From Pseudoxanthomonas mexicana (GTDB taxonomy: Bacteria; Pseudomonadota; Gammaproteobacteria; Xanthomonadales; Xanthomonadaceae), in NCBI RefSeq assembly GCF_010093385.1, contig NZ_PDWV01000007.1, positions 1 through 64,000 on the forward strand: DNA of 64,000 bases. The letters run 5' to 3'. Under the pieces are notes generated by a model. It was not told where the DNA came from. It saw only the letters and a program-made list of their open reading frames with translations, and did no database searches. Below, in pieces: positions 39,700 to 49,737 of this stretch. Within the stretch, counting starts at the first letter, position 1, and each line of letters starts with the position of its first letter. The translations under genes and the position numbers were made by a program.

Positions 39700-40781
39700 G
39701 CGGCCTGCTCCAGGCTGGCGGGCAGTCGCCGCGGCGGCAGACCGGCGACGGCCTCGGCGATGGACCGGATGTGGGCGGGCGTGGTGCCGCAGCAGCCTCC
39801 GACCAGGTTGAGCAGGCCGGACTGTGCGAACTCCTTCAGCGTGGCCGCCATTTCCTCCGGCGTCTCGTCGTACTCGCCGAAAGCGTTGGGCAGGCCGGCG
39901 TTCGGATGCGCGCTGACATAGGCATCGGCCACCGTAGCCAGCGTCTCCACGTGCTCGCGCAGGTCCCGGGCGCCCAGCGCGCAGTTGAGCCCCACCGACA
40001 GGGGGCGGCCGTGCGCCACGGACGTGTAGAACGCCTCGGCGGTCTGGCCCGACAGCGTGCGTCCCGACGCATCGGTGATGGTGCCGGAAATCATCACCGG
40101 CAGGCGCCCACCGCGCGCCTCGAACACTTCCTCGATGGCATACAGCGCGGCTTTCGCGTTGAGCGTGTCGAAGATCGTCTCGACCATCAGGGTGTCGGCG
40201 CCGCCGTCGATCAGACCTTCGATGGCCTCGCGGTAGGTGCCGCGCCGTTCGTCGAAGCTTGTATTGCGGAAGCCCGGATCGTTGACATCCGGGCTGATCG
40301 ACGCGGTGCGGCTGGTCGGGCCCAGCACGCCGATCACGAAGCGCGGCTTGTCGGGCGTCGTGGCTTCGACGGCGTCGCAGCACGCCCGTGCGACCTGCGC
40401 GCCGGCCTTGTTCAACTCGTAGACCAGGTGTTCGAGGTGGTAGTCGGCCTGGCTGATGGACGTCGCGTTGAACGTGTTGGTCTCCACCAGGTCCGCGCCC
40501 GCCTCGAGGTAGGCGGTGTGCACGCCGGCGATGACGTCCGGCTTGGTGAGCAGCAGCAGGTCGTTGTTGCCCTTGAGGTCGTGGTCGCAGCCGGCGCCGT
40601 GTTCATGCGCGTGCTGCGCATCGCAGCCGGTGGCGAAGCGTTCGCCGCGGTAGTCGGCTTCCTGCAGGCCGTGGCGCTGGATCATCGTGCCCATGGCGCC
40701 GTCGATGACCAGGATGCGTTCTTCCAGGGCCTGGAGCAGCAGTCCGGCGCGGGCAGGGTGCAGCCAGGGGAGGGTCTTCAT
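39696..40781 (-). CDS. metH: Methionine synthase, homocysteine-binding part
   Basis: A 361-residue protein equal to the N-terminal homocysteine methyltransferase barrel of MetH. It begins [24 protein letters not shown]. The zinc Cys ligands lie in GLNCALG and GGCCGTTP, the latter near residues 330-340. Elsewhere in enteric bacteria this barrel is fused to the rest of MetH; here it is a separate gene with a 4-nt overlap to the second part. It is preceded, again with ATGA overlap, by the ArsR-methyltransferase gene. Confidence 0.95.
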
Positions 40782-41707
40782 GGCTTCACCGCGGTCAACG
40801 AAAGCACTTCGAAATGGGGCGGACGGCGCTCACGGGTGACGGTTTCGGCATTGGCGATCTCCAGCCCGGCCTTCTCGGCGAACTTGCGCAGTTCCTTCTC
40901 CGAGAAACCCAGGTTGACGTGGCCGTAGGCTTCCACGACCGAGCGGTGCTCGTGCTTCGCCAAGCTGCTGAGCAGCAGGCGGCCACCCCTGCGCAGCACG
41001 CGCGCGGCTTCCGCCACGGCCTGTGCCGGCTTGGTGGAATAGGTGAGCGCATGCATCAGGACCACCAGATCGAAACTGGCGTCCTTGAACGGCAAGGCAT
41101 GCATGTCCCCCTCGCGGACTTCCACGTTGGGGAAACGGCGCAGGCGCTCGCCGGCGGCCGCGACGACGCGGGCGCTGGTGTCGATGCAGATGTACCGCTT
41201 GGCGTGCGGCGACAGAAGTTCGGCCAGCACGCCGTCGCCGGAGGCGATGTCCAGCACGTCGCCCGTTTCCAGCAAGGGCAGCGCGGTGCGCGCCAGCGCT
41301 TCCCAGGTACGCCCGGGGGAGTAGTGGCGCTCCATGTCGCCGGCCACGCTGTCGGCCCAGTTCTGGTCGGCGGCACGATTGGCCAGCACGCCGGCCACGC
41401 GTTCGGCGTCCTGGCGCAGCAGCGGATCGTCGCTGCCGTCGCGCAGGCTGCGCCAGAGCTCGCGCTGGACCGTGTCCAGGTTGTCCTCGTCGAAGCGGTA
41501 GTAGGCCGAAACCCCCGCGCGGCGATCGCGCACCAGGCCGGCTTCCTTCAGCTTGGCCAGATGGGTGGATACGCGCGGCTGCGCCAGCTGGGTGATGGCG
41601 GACAGTTCGGCCACGGTCAGCTCCTCGCGGGCCAGCAGGGCCAGCAGGCGGACGCGGGTGGCGTCGGCGAACACCTTCAGCCGGGTCGACCAGGCTTCCA
41701 GATCCAT
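40778..41707 (-). CDS. ArsR-type regulator fused to a SAM-dependent methyltransferase
   Basis: A 309-residue fusion. Residues 1-95 are an ArsR winged helix ([24 protein letters not shown] in parts, recognition segment [17 protein letters not shown], wing [10 protein letters not shown]). Residues about 130-300 are a class I methyltransferase with [15 protein letters not shown] and [16 protein letters not shown]. The position directly before metH suggests a SAM/SAH-sensing repressor of methionine synthesis, like SahR-type regulators; the methyltransferase fold may serve as the ligand sensor. Its ATG abuts a 32-bp palindrome, implying autoregulation. Confidence 0.88.
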   Translation of the reverse strand: MDLEAWSTRLKVFADATRVRLLALLAREELTVAELSAITQLAQPRVSTHLAKLKEAGLVRDRRAGVSAYYRFDEDNLDTVQRELWRSLRDGSDDPLLRQDAERVAGVLANRAADQNWADSVAGDMERHYSPGRTWEALARTALPLLETGDVLDIASGDGVLAELLSPHAKRYICIDTSARVVAAAGERLRRFPNVEVREGDMHALPFKDASFDLVVLMHALTYSTKPAQAVAEAARVLRRGGRLLLSSLAKHEHRSVVEAYGHVNLGFSEKELRKFAEKAGLEIANAETVTRERRPPHFEVLSLTAVKP

Positions 41708-41739
41708 AAATATCTTCCTATCGCGATATAGAGATATTT
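41708..41739. promoter_or_regulatory. 32-bp palindrome covering the RBS of the ArsR-MT/metH operon
   Basis: Outer arms AAATATCT (41708-41715) and AGATATTT (41732-41739) are perfect. An inner perfect palindrome TATCGCGATA spans 41719-41728, with three-base spacers that do not match. It sits directly next to the ArsR-methyltransferase start and contains its AGGAAG ribosome site. On the minus strand TTGACC (41765-41760) and CAAAAT (41741-41736), spaced 18 nt, could be its promoter. It is the obvious operator for this ArsR protein. Confidence 0.72.
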
Positions 41740-41836
41740 TGACGGTCTGCCCCCGGCCGGGTCAACCCACGGCATACGGCCACGCATGGTCGCGGGTTAC
41801 AATTGGTATTCAATGTTTGTCTGTCGAGGGGTAGCC

Positions 41837-42985
<1,149 letters not shown>

Positions 42986-43002
42986 GTTCTGCCCGCATCC
43001 GC

Positions 43003-43038
43003 CGAAGAAGGACGCCGCCGCAGGGCGGCGTTCTTCGT
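43003..43038 (+). terminator. Terminator after the acyl-CoA dehydrogenase gene
   Basis: Stem arms ACGCCGCC (43011-43018) and GGCGGCGT (43023-43030) extend outward through GAAGAA and TTCTTC pairing with a 2-nt bulge, followed by a T-rich tail. Confidence 0.8.
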
Positions 43039-43152
43039 TCTGGGCACGGGTACGCACGCCCCCCGTCTTTGGTCATGGGACCACGGGGCCGACCGTCCGC
43101 TAGAGTGGCACGATGCGGGGGTGCGTCCCCCGTTTTCCTCCTGGAGACCCCG

Positions 43153-45027
43153 ATGCGCAAAACCCTGATCGTCTGTGCCCTCACCCTGGCGCTCGCCGCC
43201 TGCGACAAGGGCAATGCCCCGGCGGCCGGCGCTGCCGACACCGCGGCCCCGGCGGCGTCCGCCGCCGACATCGCCGCCGAGAGCAAGCGGCTGAACGAGT
43301 GGTTCGACAAGAAGTACGAGGAACAGTTGAAGTTCAGCCCGATCCAGCTGACCTTCCAGGGCCGCAAGGACCTGTACGACCAGGTCGACGACATGTCCGA
43401 ACAGGCCCAGCGCGACCAGGTCGCCTGGCAGAAGGCCAGCGTCGAAGAGATGGAGAAGACCTTCGATTACGCCAAGCTCGACGACGAGGCCAAGCTGTCC
43501 TACGACCTGTGGAAGCTGCAGTACGAGAACGCGCGCGACGGCCTGCCGTTCATGGTGGACGGCTACGCCTTCGACCAGATGAACGGCGCGCAGGGCTTCT
43601 GGCCCACGTTCCTGATCAGCTTCCACAAGGTGGAGGAGGAATCCGACTACACCGCCTACATCGCACGCCTGAACGCCACCAGTCGCGCATTCGACCAGTT
43701 GCTGGAACGTGCGCGCGCCTCGGCCGCGCAGGGGATCCGTCCGCCCAAGTTCGCCTACGAGGGCGTCATCGATCAGGCGAAGAAGGTCATCACCGGCGCC
43801 CCCTTCTCTGCGGGCAAGGACGCGGCGATCTGGGCCGACGCCCAGGCCAAGGCGGACGCGCTGGTGAAGGCGGGCAAGATCGACGCCGCCCGCGCCACCG
43901 CGCTTAAGGATGAGGCGCGCAAGGCGCTGCTCGAGCAGTTCAAGCCTGCCTACGATCGCGTGATCGCATGGAGCGAGGAGGAGCTGCCGAAGGCCGCGGT
44001 CAACGCAAGCGGCGTGGGCAGCACGCATCCGAACGGCAAGGCCTACTACGAGTACCAGCTGCGCCAGATGACCACCACCGGCATGACGGCCGAGGAGATC
44101 CATGCGCTGGGCCTGAAGGAAGTGGAGCGCATCAAGGGCGAGATGACGGCACTGAAGGACAAGGTGGGCTTCAAGGGCGACCTGGATGCCTTCTTCGCCT
44201 TCATCGACAGCGACAAGCAGTTCAAGTACCCCAACACCGATGCGGGCCGCCAGGCCTATATCGACGACGCCACGCGCGCCATCGACAACATCAAGAAGGT
44301 GCTGCCGGAGTACTTCGGGCTGCTGCCGAAGGCGGACCTGGTGGTGAAGCGCGTGGAGGCGTTCCGCGAACAGGACGGCGCCGCGCAGCACTATTACCCC
44401 GGCACGCCGGACGGTTCGCGCCCGGGCATCTACTACGCCCACCTGTCCGACATGAACGCGATGCCGAAGCCCGAGCTGGAAGTCATCGCCTATCACGAGG
44501 GTCTGCCGGGCCACCACATGCAGATCTCCATCGCGCAGGAGCTGACGGGCGTGCCGAAGTTCCGCACCCAGTACAACACCACGGCCTACGCCGAGGGCTG
44601 GGGCCTGTACGCGGAATGGCTGGCCAAGGAAATGCCGAGTACCTACCAGGATCCGTATTCGGAATTCGGCCGCCTGAGTTCGGAGATGTGGCGTGCCATC
44701 CGCCTGGTAGTGGATACGGGCCTGCATGCCAAGGGCTGGACCGAGCAGCAGGCGGTGGAGTACTTCGACGCCAACAGCGCGGTGCCGCGTGCCGCGATCG
44801 AGTCGGAGGTGATGCGTTACCTGACGAATCCTGGCCAGGCCACCGGCTACAAGGTGGGCATGATCAAAATCCAGGAACTGCGCCGGAAGGCGGAAGCCGA
44901 GCTGGGCGGGAAGTTCGACATCAAGGGCTTCCACGACACCGTGCTGAGCGGCGGCGCGCTGCCGCTGACGCTGCTGGAGCGGCGCGTGGACCAGTGGATC
45001 GCGAAGGAGAAGGCCAAGCAGGCCTGA
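43153..45027 (+). CDS. DUF885 family zinc-peptidase-like lipoprotein
   Basis: A 624-residue protein with lipobox ALAAC (Cys17), then an Ala-rich linker to about residue 40. The DUF885 region fills the rest. The putative metal site HEGLPGHHMQ lies near residues 448-457, with a later Glu-containing AYAEGWGLYAEW, arranged like HExxH-type metallopeptidases of the M32-like group. Hydrolase activity is inferred. GGAG precedes the ATG at 43153. It ends before a UUCG-loop terminator shared with the convergent gene. Confidence 0.87.
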   Translation: MRKTLIVCALTLALAACDKGNAPAAGAADTAAPAASAADIAAESKRLNEWFDKKYEEQLKFSPIQLTFQGRKDLYDQVDDMSEQAQRDQVAWQKASVEEMEKTFDYAKLDDEAKLSYDLWKLQYENARDGLPFMVDGYAFDQMNGAQGFWPTFLISFHKVEEESDYTAYIARLNATSRAFDQLLERARASAAQGIRPPKFAYEGVIDQAKKVITGAPFSAGKDAAIWADAQAKADALVKAGKIDAARATALKDEARKALLEQFKPAYDRVIAWSEEELPKAAVNASGVGSTHPNGKAYYEYQLRQMTTTGMTAEEIHALGLKEVERIKGEMTALKDKVGFKGDLDAFFAFIDSDKQFKYPNTDAGRQAYIDDATRAIDNIKKVLPEYFGLLPKADLVVKRVEAFREQDGAAQHYYPGTPDGSRPGIYYAHLSDMNAMPKPELEVIAYHEGLPGHHMQISIAQELTGVPKFRTQYNTTAYAEGWGLYAEWLAKEMPSTYQDPYSEFGRLSSEMWRAIRLVVDTGLHAKGWTEQQAVEYFDANSAVPRAAIESEVMRYLTNPGQATGYKVGMIKIQELRRKAEAELGGKFDIKGFHDTVLSGGALPLTLLERRVDQWIAKEKAKQA

Positions 45028-45051
45028 TCCGTTTTCCGTGCAGCGAGACAC

Positions 45052-45075
45052 GAACCCCGGCTTCGGCCGGGGTTC
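45052..45075. terminator. Bidirectional terminator with TTCG loop
   Basis: Perfect 10-bp arms GAACCCCGGC and GCCGGGGTTC flank a TTCG tetraloop between the convergent DUF885 and quinone reductase genes. Confidence 0.8.
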
Positions 45076-45087
45076 CTGTTTCAGCGG

Positions 45088-45984
45088 TCAGTGCGCCTTG
45101 GTGAGGAGGGCGAGGTTCGCAGGAAGCCATGCATCGAAAGTCGACGGCGCGCGGCCGGTCAGCGTGGCGAAATCATCCGTCACCTCGGCCAGATCGCCCG
45201 CGGCCGTGGCCACATCGAACGAGGTGAAGACGTCCGCCAACACGGGCGGGAAGCCATGCGCGCGCAGTCCCTCTGCGAGTTGCTCCGCGGTGACGTCGAC
45301 GACGGTCAGCGGCCTGTCCGTGGCGGCACTGACTTTCGCGGCAATCTCGCGTGCGTTCAGCGCCTGGGTGCCGGTCAGCGTGAAGGTGCGGTTCCCGTTG
45401 CTGTCGGAGGCAAGCGCGGCGGCGGCAGCAAGGGCCAGGTCTTCGCGGGCGATGTAGGCGACGCCCCCCGCACCGGCGGCGGTGACCCATTCGCCCGACG
45501 CGAGCGCCGACGGGAGTGCGTAGGCCAGGTTCTCGGCATACCAGGCGTTGCGCAGGAGCGTCCACCCCAGGCCCGACGCCGCCAGTGCCTGTTCGGTGCC
45601 CAGATGATCGGGCGCAAACGACACGTGCGAGGTGTCCGGCGAGGGCAGCGAGGTGTAGACGACATGCTTCACCCGGGCTTCCACCGCCGCCTGCACGGCG
45701 GCGCGATGCTGCATCAGGCGCTTGCCCGGCTCCAGCAGGGCGTCGGTGCTGACCAGCAGCAGGCGGTCGGCGCCGCGGAACGCCTCGGCCAGCGTGTCGG
45801 GCCGGTCGAAGTCGGCGGCGCGCACGGTCACGCCCTGGGCGGCGAGGTCGGCCAGCGCCTCGGGCTTGCGGCTGGTGGCGATGACGCGGGCCGGGTCGAT
45901 ATTCAGGGTGTCCAACAGGTGGCGCACGACGGCGCGGCCAAGTTGGCCGGAGGCGCCGGTGACGAGCAGGGTGGGGGCGGACAT
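45088..45984 (-). CDS. NAD(P)-binding atypical SDR, quinone oxidoreductase 2-like
   Basis: A 298-residue protein. The Rossmann motif TGASGQLGRAVV is at residues 9-20. The segment VKHVVYTSLPSPDTSHVSFAPDH (in parts) and later LLRNAWYAENL match QOR2/NmrA-like reductases that reduce quinones with NADPH. AAGGAG lies 6 nt before the ATG at 45982-45984. It is divergent from an HxlR regulator, the usual arrangement for redox-inducible qor2-type genes. Confidence 0.87.
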   Translation of the reverse strand: MSAPTLLVTGASGQLGRAVVRHLLDTLNIDPARVIATSRKPEALADLAAQGVTVRAADFDRPDTLAEAFRGADRLLLVSTDALLEPGKRLMQHRAAVQAAVEARVKHVVYTSLPSPDTSHVSFAPDHLGTEQALAASGLGWTLLRNAWYAENLAYALPSALASGEWVTAAGAGGVAYIAREDLALAAAAALASDSNGNRTFTLTGTQALNAREIAAKVSAATDRPLTVVDVTAEQLAEGLRAHGFPPVLADVFTSFDVATAAGDLAEVTDDFATLTGRAPSTFDAWLPANLALLTKAH

Positions 45985-46069
45985 GGAAACTCCTTGGCTT
46001 GGTAATGGAAAGGACATTGGTTATCCTATGGTAGTAAAGCCATGTGCGCCCACAAGCAGGGCGTTCGAA

Positions 46070-46094
46070 GTAACCCGGTTACTGCGCGGTAACC
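46070..46094. promoter_or_regulatory. Palindromic GGTTAC/GTAACC boxes between qor2-like and HxlR genes
   Basis: A perfect palindrome GTAACC-C-GGTTAC spans 46070-46082. A further GGTAACC lies at 46088-46094, and GGTTATCC occurs at about 46019-46026. These sit in the 126-nt divergent gap and are the best candidates for HxlR operators. Confidence 0.55.
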
Positions 46095-46110
46095 GACCCC
46101 GGAGTCCTTC

Positions 46111-46494
46111 ATGACCCTGCACCGTCAATCGCTGATCTTCGTCGAAAACTGCCCGATCCGGGACGTGCTGGACCGCCTCGGCGACCGCTGGACCGTGCTG
46201 GTGCTGCATGAACTCGCGACCGGAACACTGCGCTTCTCCGAGATCCGCAAGCGGGTGGCGGACATATCGCCACGCATGCTCGCGCAGACGTTGCGTCACC
46301 TCGAGCAGGACGGACTGGTCCGCCGTGAAGTGTTCCCGACGGTACCGCCACGCGTGGACTACGCGCTGACACCGCTGGGCGAGTCCTTCTTCGAGCGCGT
46401 GAAGATGCTGGCCCAGTGGGCAGCCGATCACCACGACGAGGTCCGCGCCGCACGCAAGGCCTACGTGGCGCCGGTGGCGAACGCGCCGAAGTAG
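46111..46494 (+). CDS. HxlR family transcriptional regulator
   Basis: A 127-residue winged-helix regulator. The HxlR hallmark Cys is C14 in ENCPIRDVLDRLGDRWTVLV, followed by LRFSEIRKRVADISPRMLAQ and RREVFPTVPPRVDYALTPLG. HxlR proteins of the QorR/YodB kind sense quinones or disulfide stress through this Cys. Control of the divergent quinone reductase gene is the expected role. The stop is directly followed by a strong terminator. Confidence 0.93.
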   Translation: MTLHRQSLIFVENCPIRDVLDRLGDRWTVLVLHELATGTLRFSEIRKRVADISPRMLAQTLRHLEQDGLVRREVFPTVPPRVDYALTPLGESFFERVKMLAQWAADHHDEVRAARKAYVAPVANAPK

Positions 46495-46498
46495 GCGC

Positions 46499-46530
46499 AA
46501 AAAAAGCCCCGGCATGCCGGGGCTTTCTCA
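46499..46530. terminator. Bidirectional terminator between HxlR and first RND operon
   Basis: Nine-bp arms AGCCCCGGC (46505-46513) and GCCGGGGCT (46516-46524). On the minus strand a run of seven T follows, ending the RND operon; the plus-strand tail is shorter. Confidence 0.88.
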
Positions 46531-46551
46531 TTGCATCGACCGCACGACGGG

Positions 46552-49500
46552 TCAGTGTCCGGGCGCGGTTTCGCCCTCCACGGACGGCGCCGTCTCGTCG
46601 GCATCCTGGCGGTCGTGCGCATGATCGCGCGCCAGGTACAGGTAGAACGCCGGCAGCACGAACAGGGTGAACATCGTGCCGATGGTCATGCCCGAGGCGA
46701 TCACCACGCCCATCGAGAAGCGCGAGGCGGCACCCGGGCCGCTGGCGATCAGCAGCGGGATCATCGCGAACACCAGCGCCGCGGTGGTCATCAGCACCGG
46801 GCGCAGGCGGATGGCCGCCGCCTCCTCGATGGCCTCGCGCTTGGACAGGCCACGCTCGACCTGCAGCTTGTTGGCGAACTCCACGATCAGGATGCCGTGC
46901 TTGGAGATCACGCCGACCAGCGTCACCAGGCCTACCTGGGTATAGATGTTGATGCTCATGCCCGGGAACGCTTCGATCTGCATGAATCCCAGGATGCCGC
47001 TGAGCAGCGCCAGCACGTTGAGCGTCAGCAGTGCGCCGCAGATGGCCATCGGCACTGTCAGCAGCATGATCAGCGCATCGCGGAAGCTCTCGAACTGCGC
47101 TGAAAGCACCAGGAAGATGACGATCAGCGCCAATGCCAGCGTCACCAGCATCGCCGCGCCTTCCTGCTTGAACTGGCGCGACTCGCCGGCGTAATCCACC
47201 GAGTAACCCTGCGGCAATACCTCCTTTGCCGCCTGGTCGAGGATGGCCAGCGCCTCGCCCTTGCTCACGCCGGGGCGCGGGGCGAAGGTAATCGACACCG
47301 CGTTCAGCTGCTGGAAGCGCTTGAGCGATTGCGGCTGCGCGCTTTCCTTCAGGGTCACGATGGTCGACAGCGGGATCAGCTCGCCGTCGCGGGTGCGGGT
47401 GTAGTAGTTCTCCAGGTCGCTGGCATTGAGGCGGTCGCTGCGTTGCACCTGCGGGATCACCAGGTACGAGCGGTTCTGCATCGCGAAGCGGTTGGTGTAG
47501 CCGCCCGACAGCATCGCCGCCATGTCGGCCGCCAGCGTACGCATGTCGATGCCCAGGCTGGCCGCCTTATCGCGGTCGATGTTGACCTCGATGCGCGGCT
47601 TGTCGATCTTCAGGTCCTTGTCGAGGAAGATGAAGCGCTTGCTCTCCATCGCCTTCATCAGGATCTGGTCGGCCAGCTCGGCCAACTGGCTCAATTCGCC
47701 GACGCCGCCGATGACGAACTCACCGCCACCGCCGTCGCCGCCTGCGCTCGGCAGCGAGGGGGGCACCAGCGCGAAGATGTTCAGACCGCTGACCTGGCTC
47801 ATCTTCGGCTGCAGTTCCTGCTGCAGCACCGCATTGGTCGAGCGATCGCGCTCGCTCCACGGCTTCAGCACGAAACCGGCCATCGCCATCGGGCTGGCGC
47901 CACCACCGCTGCCGCCGAAGCCACCGTTGAACAGGAAGTAGTCCTGCACTTCCGGCACGCCCTTGGCGATCGAGGTGACTTCCTCGGTGTAGCGCTCGAC
48001 GTAGTCCAGGGTGGAGTAGGGGTCGGCGCTGGCGACCGAGAAGATGAAGCCCTCGTCTTCCAGCGGTGCCGGCTCCTTCGGCGCGGTGATGTACAGGAAC
48101 ACGCACGAGACCAGTACCAGCAGACCGAACACGCCGACCACCGACTTCGTTTCCAGGGTGCCGTGCAGGCGCCGCTGGTAGCTGGCGTTGAGCTTGTCGA
48201 AACGCGTGTCCAGCCACTTCTCCAGCTTGCCCTTGCCGCCCTCGCTGTGGGGCTTGAGCATCTTGGCGCACATCATCGGGCTGAGCGTCAGTGCGATCCC
48301 GCCGGACAGCCGCACCGAGCCGGCGAGGGTGAAGGCGAACTCGGTGAACAGCACGCCGGTCAGGCCGCCCTGGAAGCCGATCGGCAGGTACACCGCGACC
48401 AGCGTGGTGGTCATCGCCACGACCGGCCAGGCCAGTTCCCGTGCGCCCTTGATCGCCGCATCGTAGGGCGACATGCCTTCCTCGATGTGGCGGTGGATGT
48501 TCTCCAGCACGATGATGGCGTCGTCCACGACGATGCCGATCGCCAGCACCATCGCCAGCAGGGTAAGCAGGTTGATGGTGAAGCCCATCAGCAGCATCAG
48601 GAACAACGAGCCGACCAGCGACAGCGGCACGGTCACCGCCGGGATCAGCACGCTGCGCAGCGATCCCAGGAACAGGAAGATCACCACGATGACGATGACC
48701 ACCGCTTCCACGATGGTGCTGACCACTTCGTCGATGGCGTCCTGGATCTGCTCGGTGCTGTCGTAGGGGATCGTCGCCTTGATGCCTTCCGGCAGCTGCG
48801 GGACGATCTCGTTGTCCCACAGCGTGCGCACGTTCTTGATGACGTCCAGCGAGTTCGCGTCCGGGGACACGAAGATGCCCATGAAGGTCGCGGCCTCGCC
48901 GTTGATGCGCACCGACGTGCCGTAGCTTTCGGAACCCAGCTGCACGTCCGCCACGTCGCCGAGCCGCACGATGGCCCCGTTCTGTTCTCGGATGATCAGT
49001 TGGCGGAACTCGTCGGCGTTGCGCAGGTCGGTACGGGCCGTCATGTCGATGGCGACCATCTGGCCTTTCGTGGAACCCACCGCTGCCAGCACGTTGTTCG
49101 ACGACAGGGCGTTGGACACATCGCTGGCCGTCACCTGCAGGGCGGTCATGCGGTCGGGCTTCAGCCAGATGCGCATGGCGAACGTGCCCGCGCCCAGGAT
49201 GTCGGCACGCTGCACGCCCGACACGGTGACCAGCTTGGGCTGGACCACGCGGGTCAGGTAGTCGGTGATCTGGTTGTTGTCAAGCGTCTCGCTGGCGAAG
49301 GACACGTACATGGCTGCGATCTGCTGGCCCTGCTGCAGGTCGATCACCGGGTCTTCCGACTCCGGCGGCAGCTGGCCGCGCATCTTGTTGACCTTCGCGG
49401 CGATCTGGGTGAGCGCCTCGTTCGGGTCCTGGTCCAGGCGGATGTAGGCCTGGATCTGGCTGACGCCGGCCGAGCTGGTCGAACTGAGGTACTCGATGCC

Positions 49501-49725
49501 TTCCGCGCTGGCGACTTCCCGTTCCAGCGGCGTGGTGATGAAGCCCTGGATCAGGTCCGCGTCGGCGCCGTAGTACACGGTGCTGATGTTGACCACGGCG
49601 TTGCGCAGTTCGGGGTACTGGCGCACGTTCAATTCGGTGAACGAGCGCAGGCCGAACAGCAGGATGAACAGGCTGACGACGATCGCCAGTACCGGTTTGT
49701 TGATGAAGATGTCGGTGAATTTCAT
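46552..49725 (-). CDS. RND multidrug efflux permease (HAE1 family), system 1
   Basis: A 1057-residue inner-membrane proton-drug antiporter of the AcrB fold. It begins MKFTDIFINKPVLAIVVSLF. It has the twelve-helix layout with two large periplasmic loops and the proton-relay acidic pair in TM4 (GIVVDDAIIVLEN). The N-terminal FTDIFI type resembles MexK/MuxB-like pumps rather than AcrB itself. No outer-membrane factor gene is adjacent, so it must share a TolC-like channel encoded elsewhere. The adaptor gene lies 12 nt upstream on the same strand. Confidence 0.93.
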   Translation of the reverse strand: MKFTDIFINKPVLAIVVSLFILLFGLRSFTELNVRQYPELRNAVVNISTVYYGADADLIQGFITTPLEREVASAEGIEYLSSTSSAGVSQIQAYIRLDQDPNEALTQIAAKVNKMRGQLPPESEDPVIDLQQGQQIAAMYVSFASETLDNNQITDYLTRVVQPKLVTVSGVQRADILGAGTFAMRIWLKPDRMTALQVTASDVSNALSSNNVLAAVGSTKGQMVAIDMTARTDLRNADEFRQLIIREQNGAIVRLGDVADVQLGSESYGTSVRINGEAATFMGIFVSPDANSLDVIKNVRTLWDNEIVPQLPEGIKATIPYDSTEQIQDAIDEVVSTIVEAVVIVIVVIFLFLGSLRSVLIPAVTVPLSLVGSLFLMLLMGFTINLLTLLAMVLAIGIVVDDAIIVLENIHRHIEEGMSPYDAAIKGARELAWPVVAMTTTLVAVYLPIGFQGGLTGVLFTEFAFTLAGSVRLSGGIALTLSPMMCAKMLKPHSEGGKGKLEKWLDTRFDKLNASYQRRLHGTLETKSVVGVFGLLVLVSCVFLYITAPKEPAPLEDEGFIFSVASADPYSTLDYVERYTEEVTSIAKGVPEVQDYFLFNGGFGGSGGGASPMAMAGFVLKPWSERDRSTNAVLQQELQPKMSQVSGLNIFALVPPSLPSAGGDGGGGEFVIGGVGELSQLAELADQILMKAMESKRFIFLDKDLKIDKPRIEVNIDRDKAASLGIDMRTLAADMAAMLSGGYTNRFAMQNRSYLVIPQVQRSDRLNASDLENYYTRTRDGELIPLSTIVTLKESAQPQSLKRFQQLNAVSITFAPRPGVSKGEALAILDQAAKEVLPQGYSVDYAGESRQFKQEGAAMLVTLALALIVIFLVLSAQFESFRDALIMLLTVPMAICGALLTLNVLALLSGILGFMQIEAFPGMSINIYTQVGLVTLVGVISKHGILIVEFANKLQVERGLSKREAIEEAAAIRLRPVLMTTAALVFAMIPLLIASGPGAASRFSMGVVIASGMTIGTMFTLFVLPAFYLYLARDHAHDRQDADETAPSVEGETAPGH

Positions 49726-49737
49726 GCCGGCGCTCCG

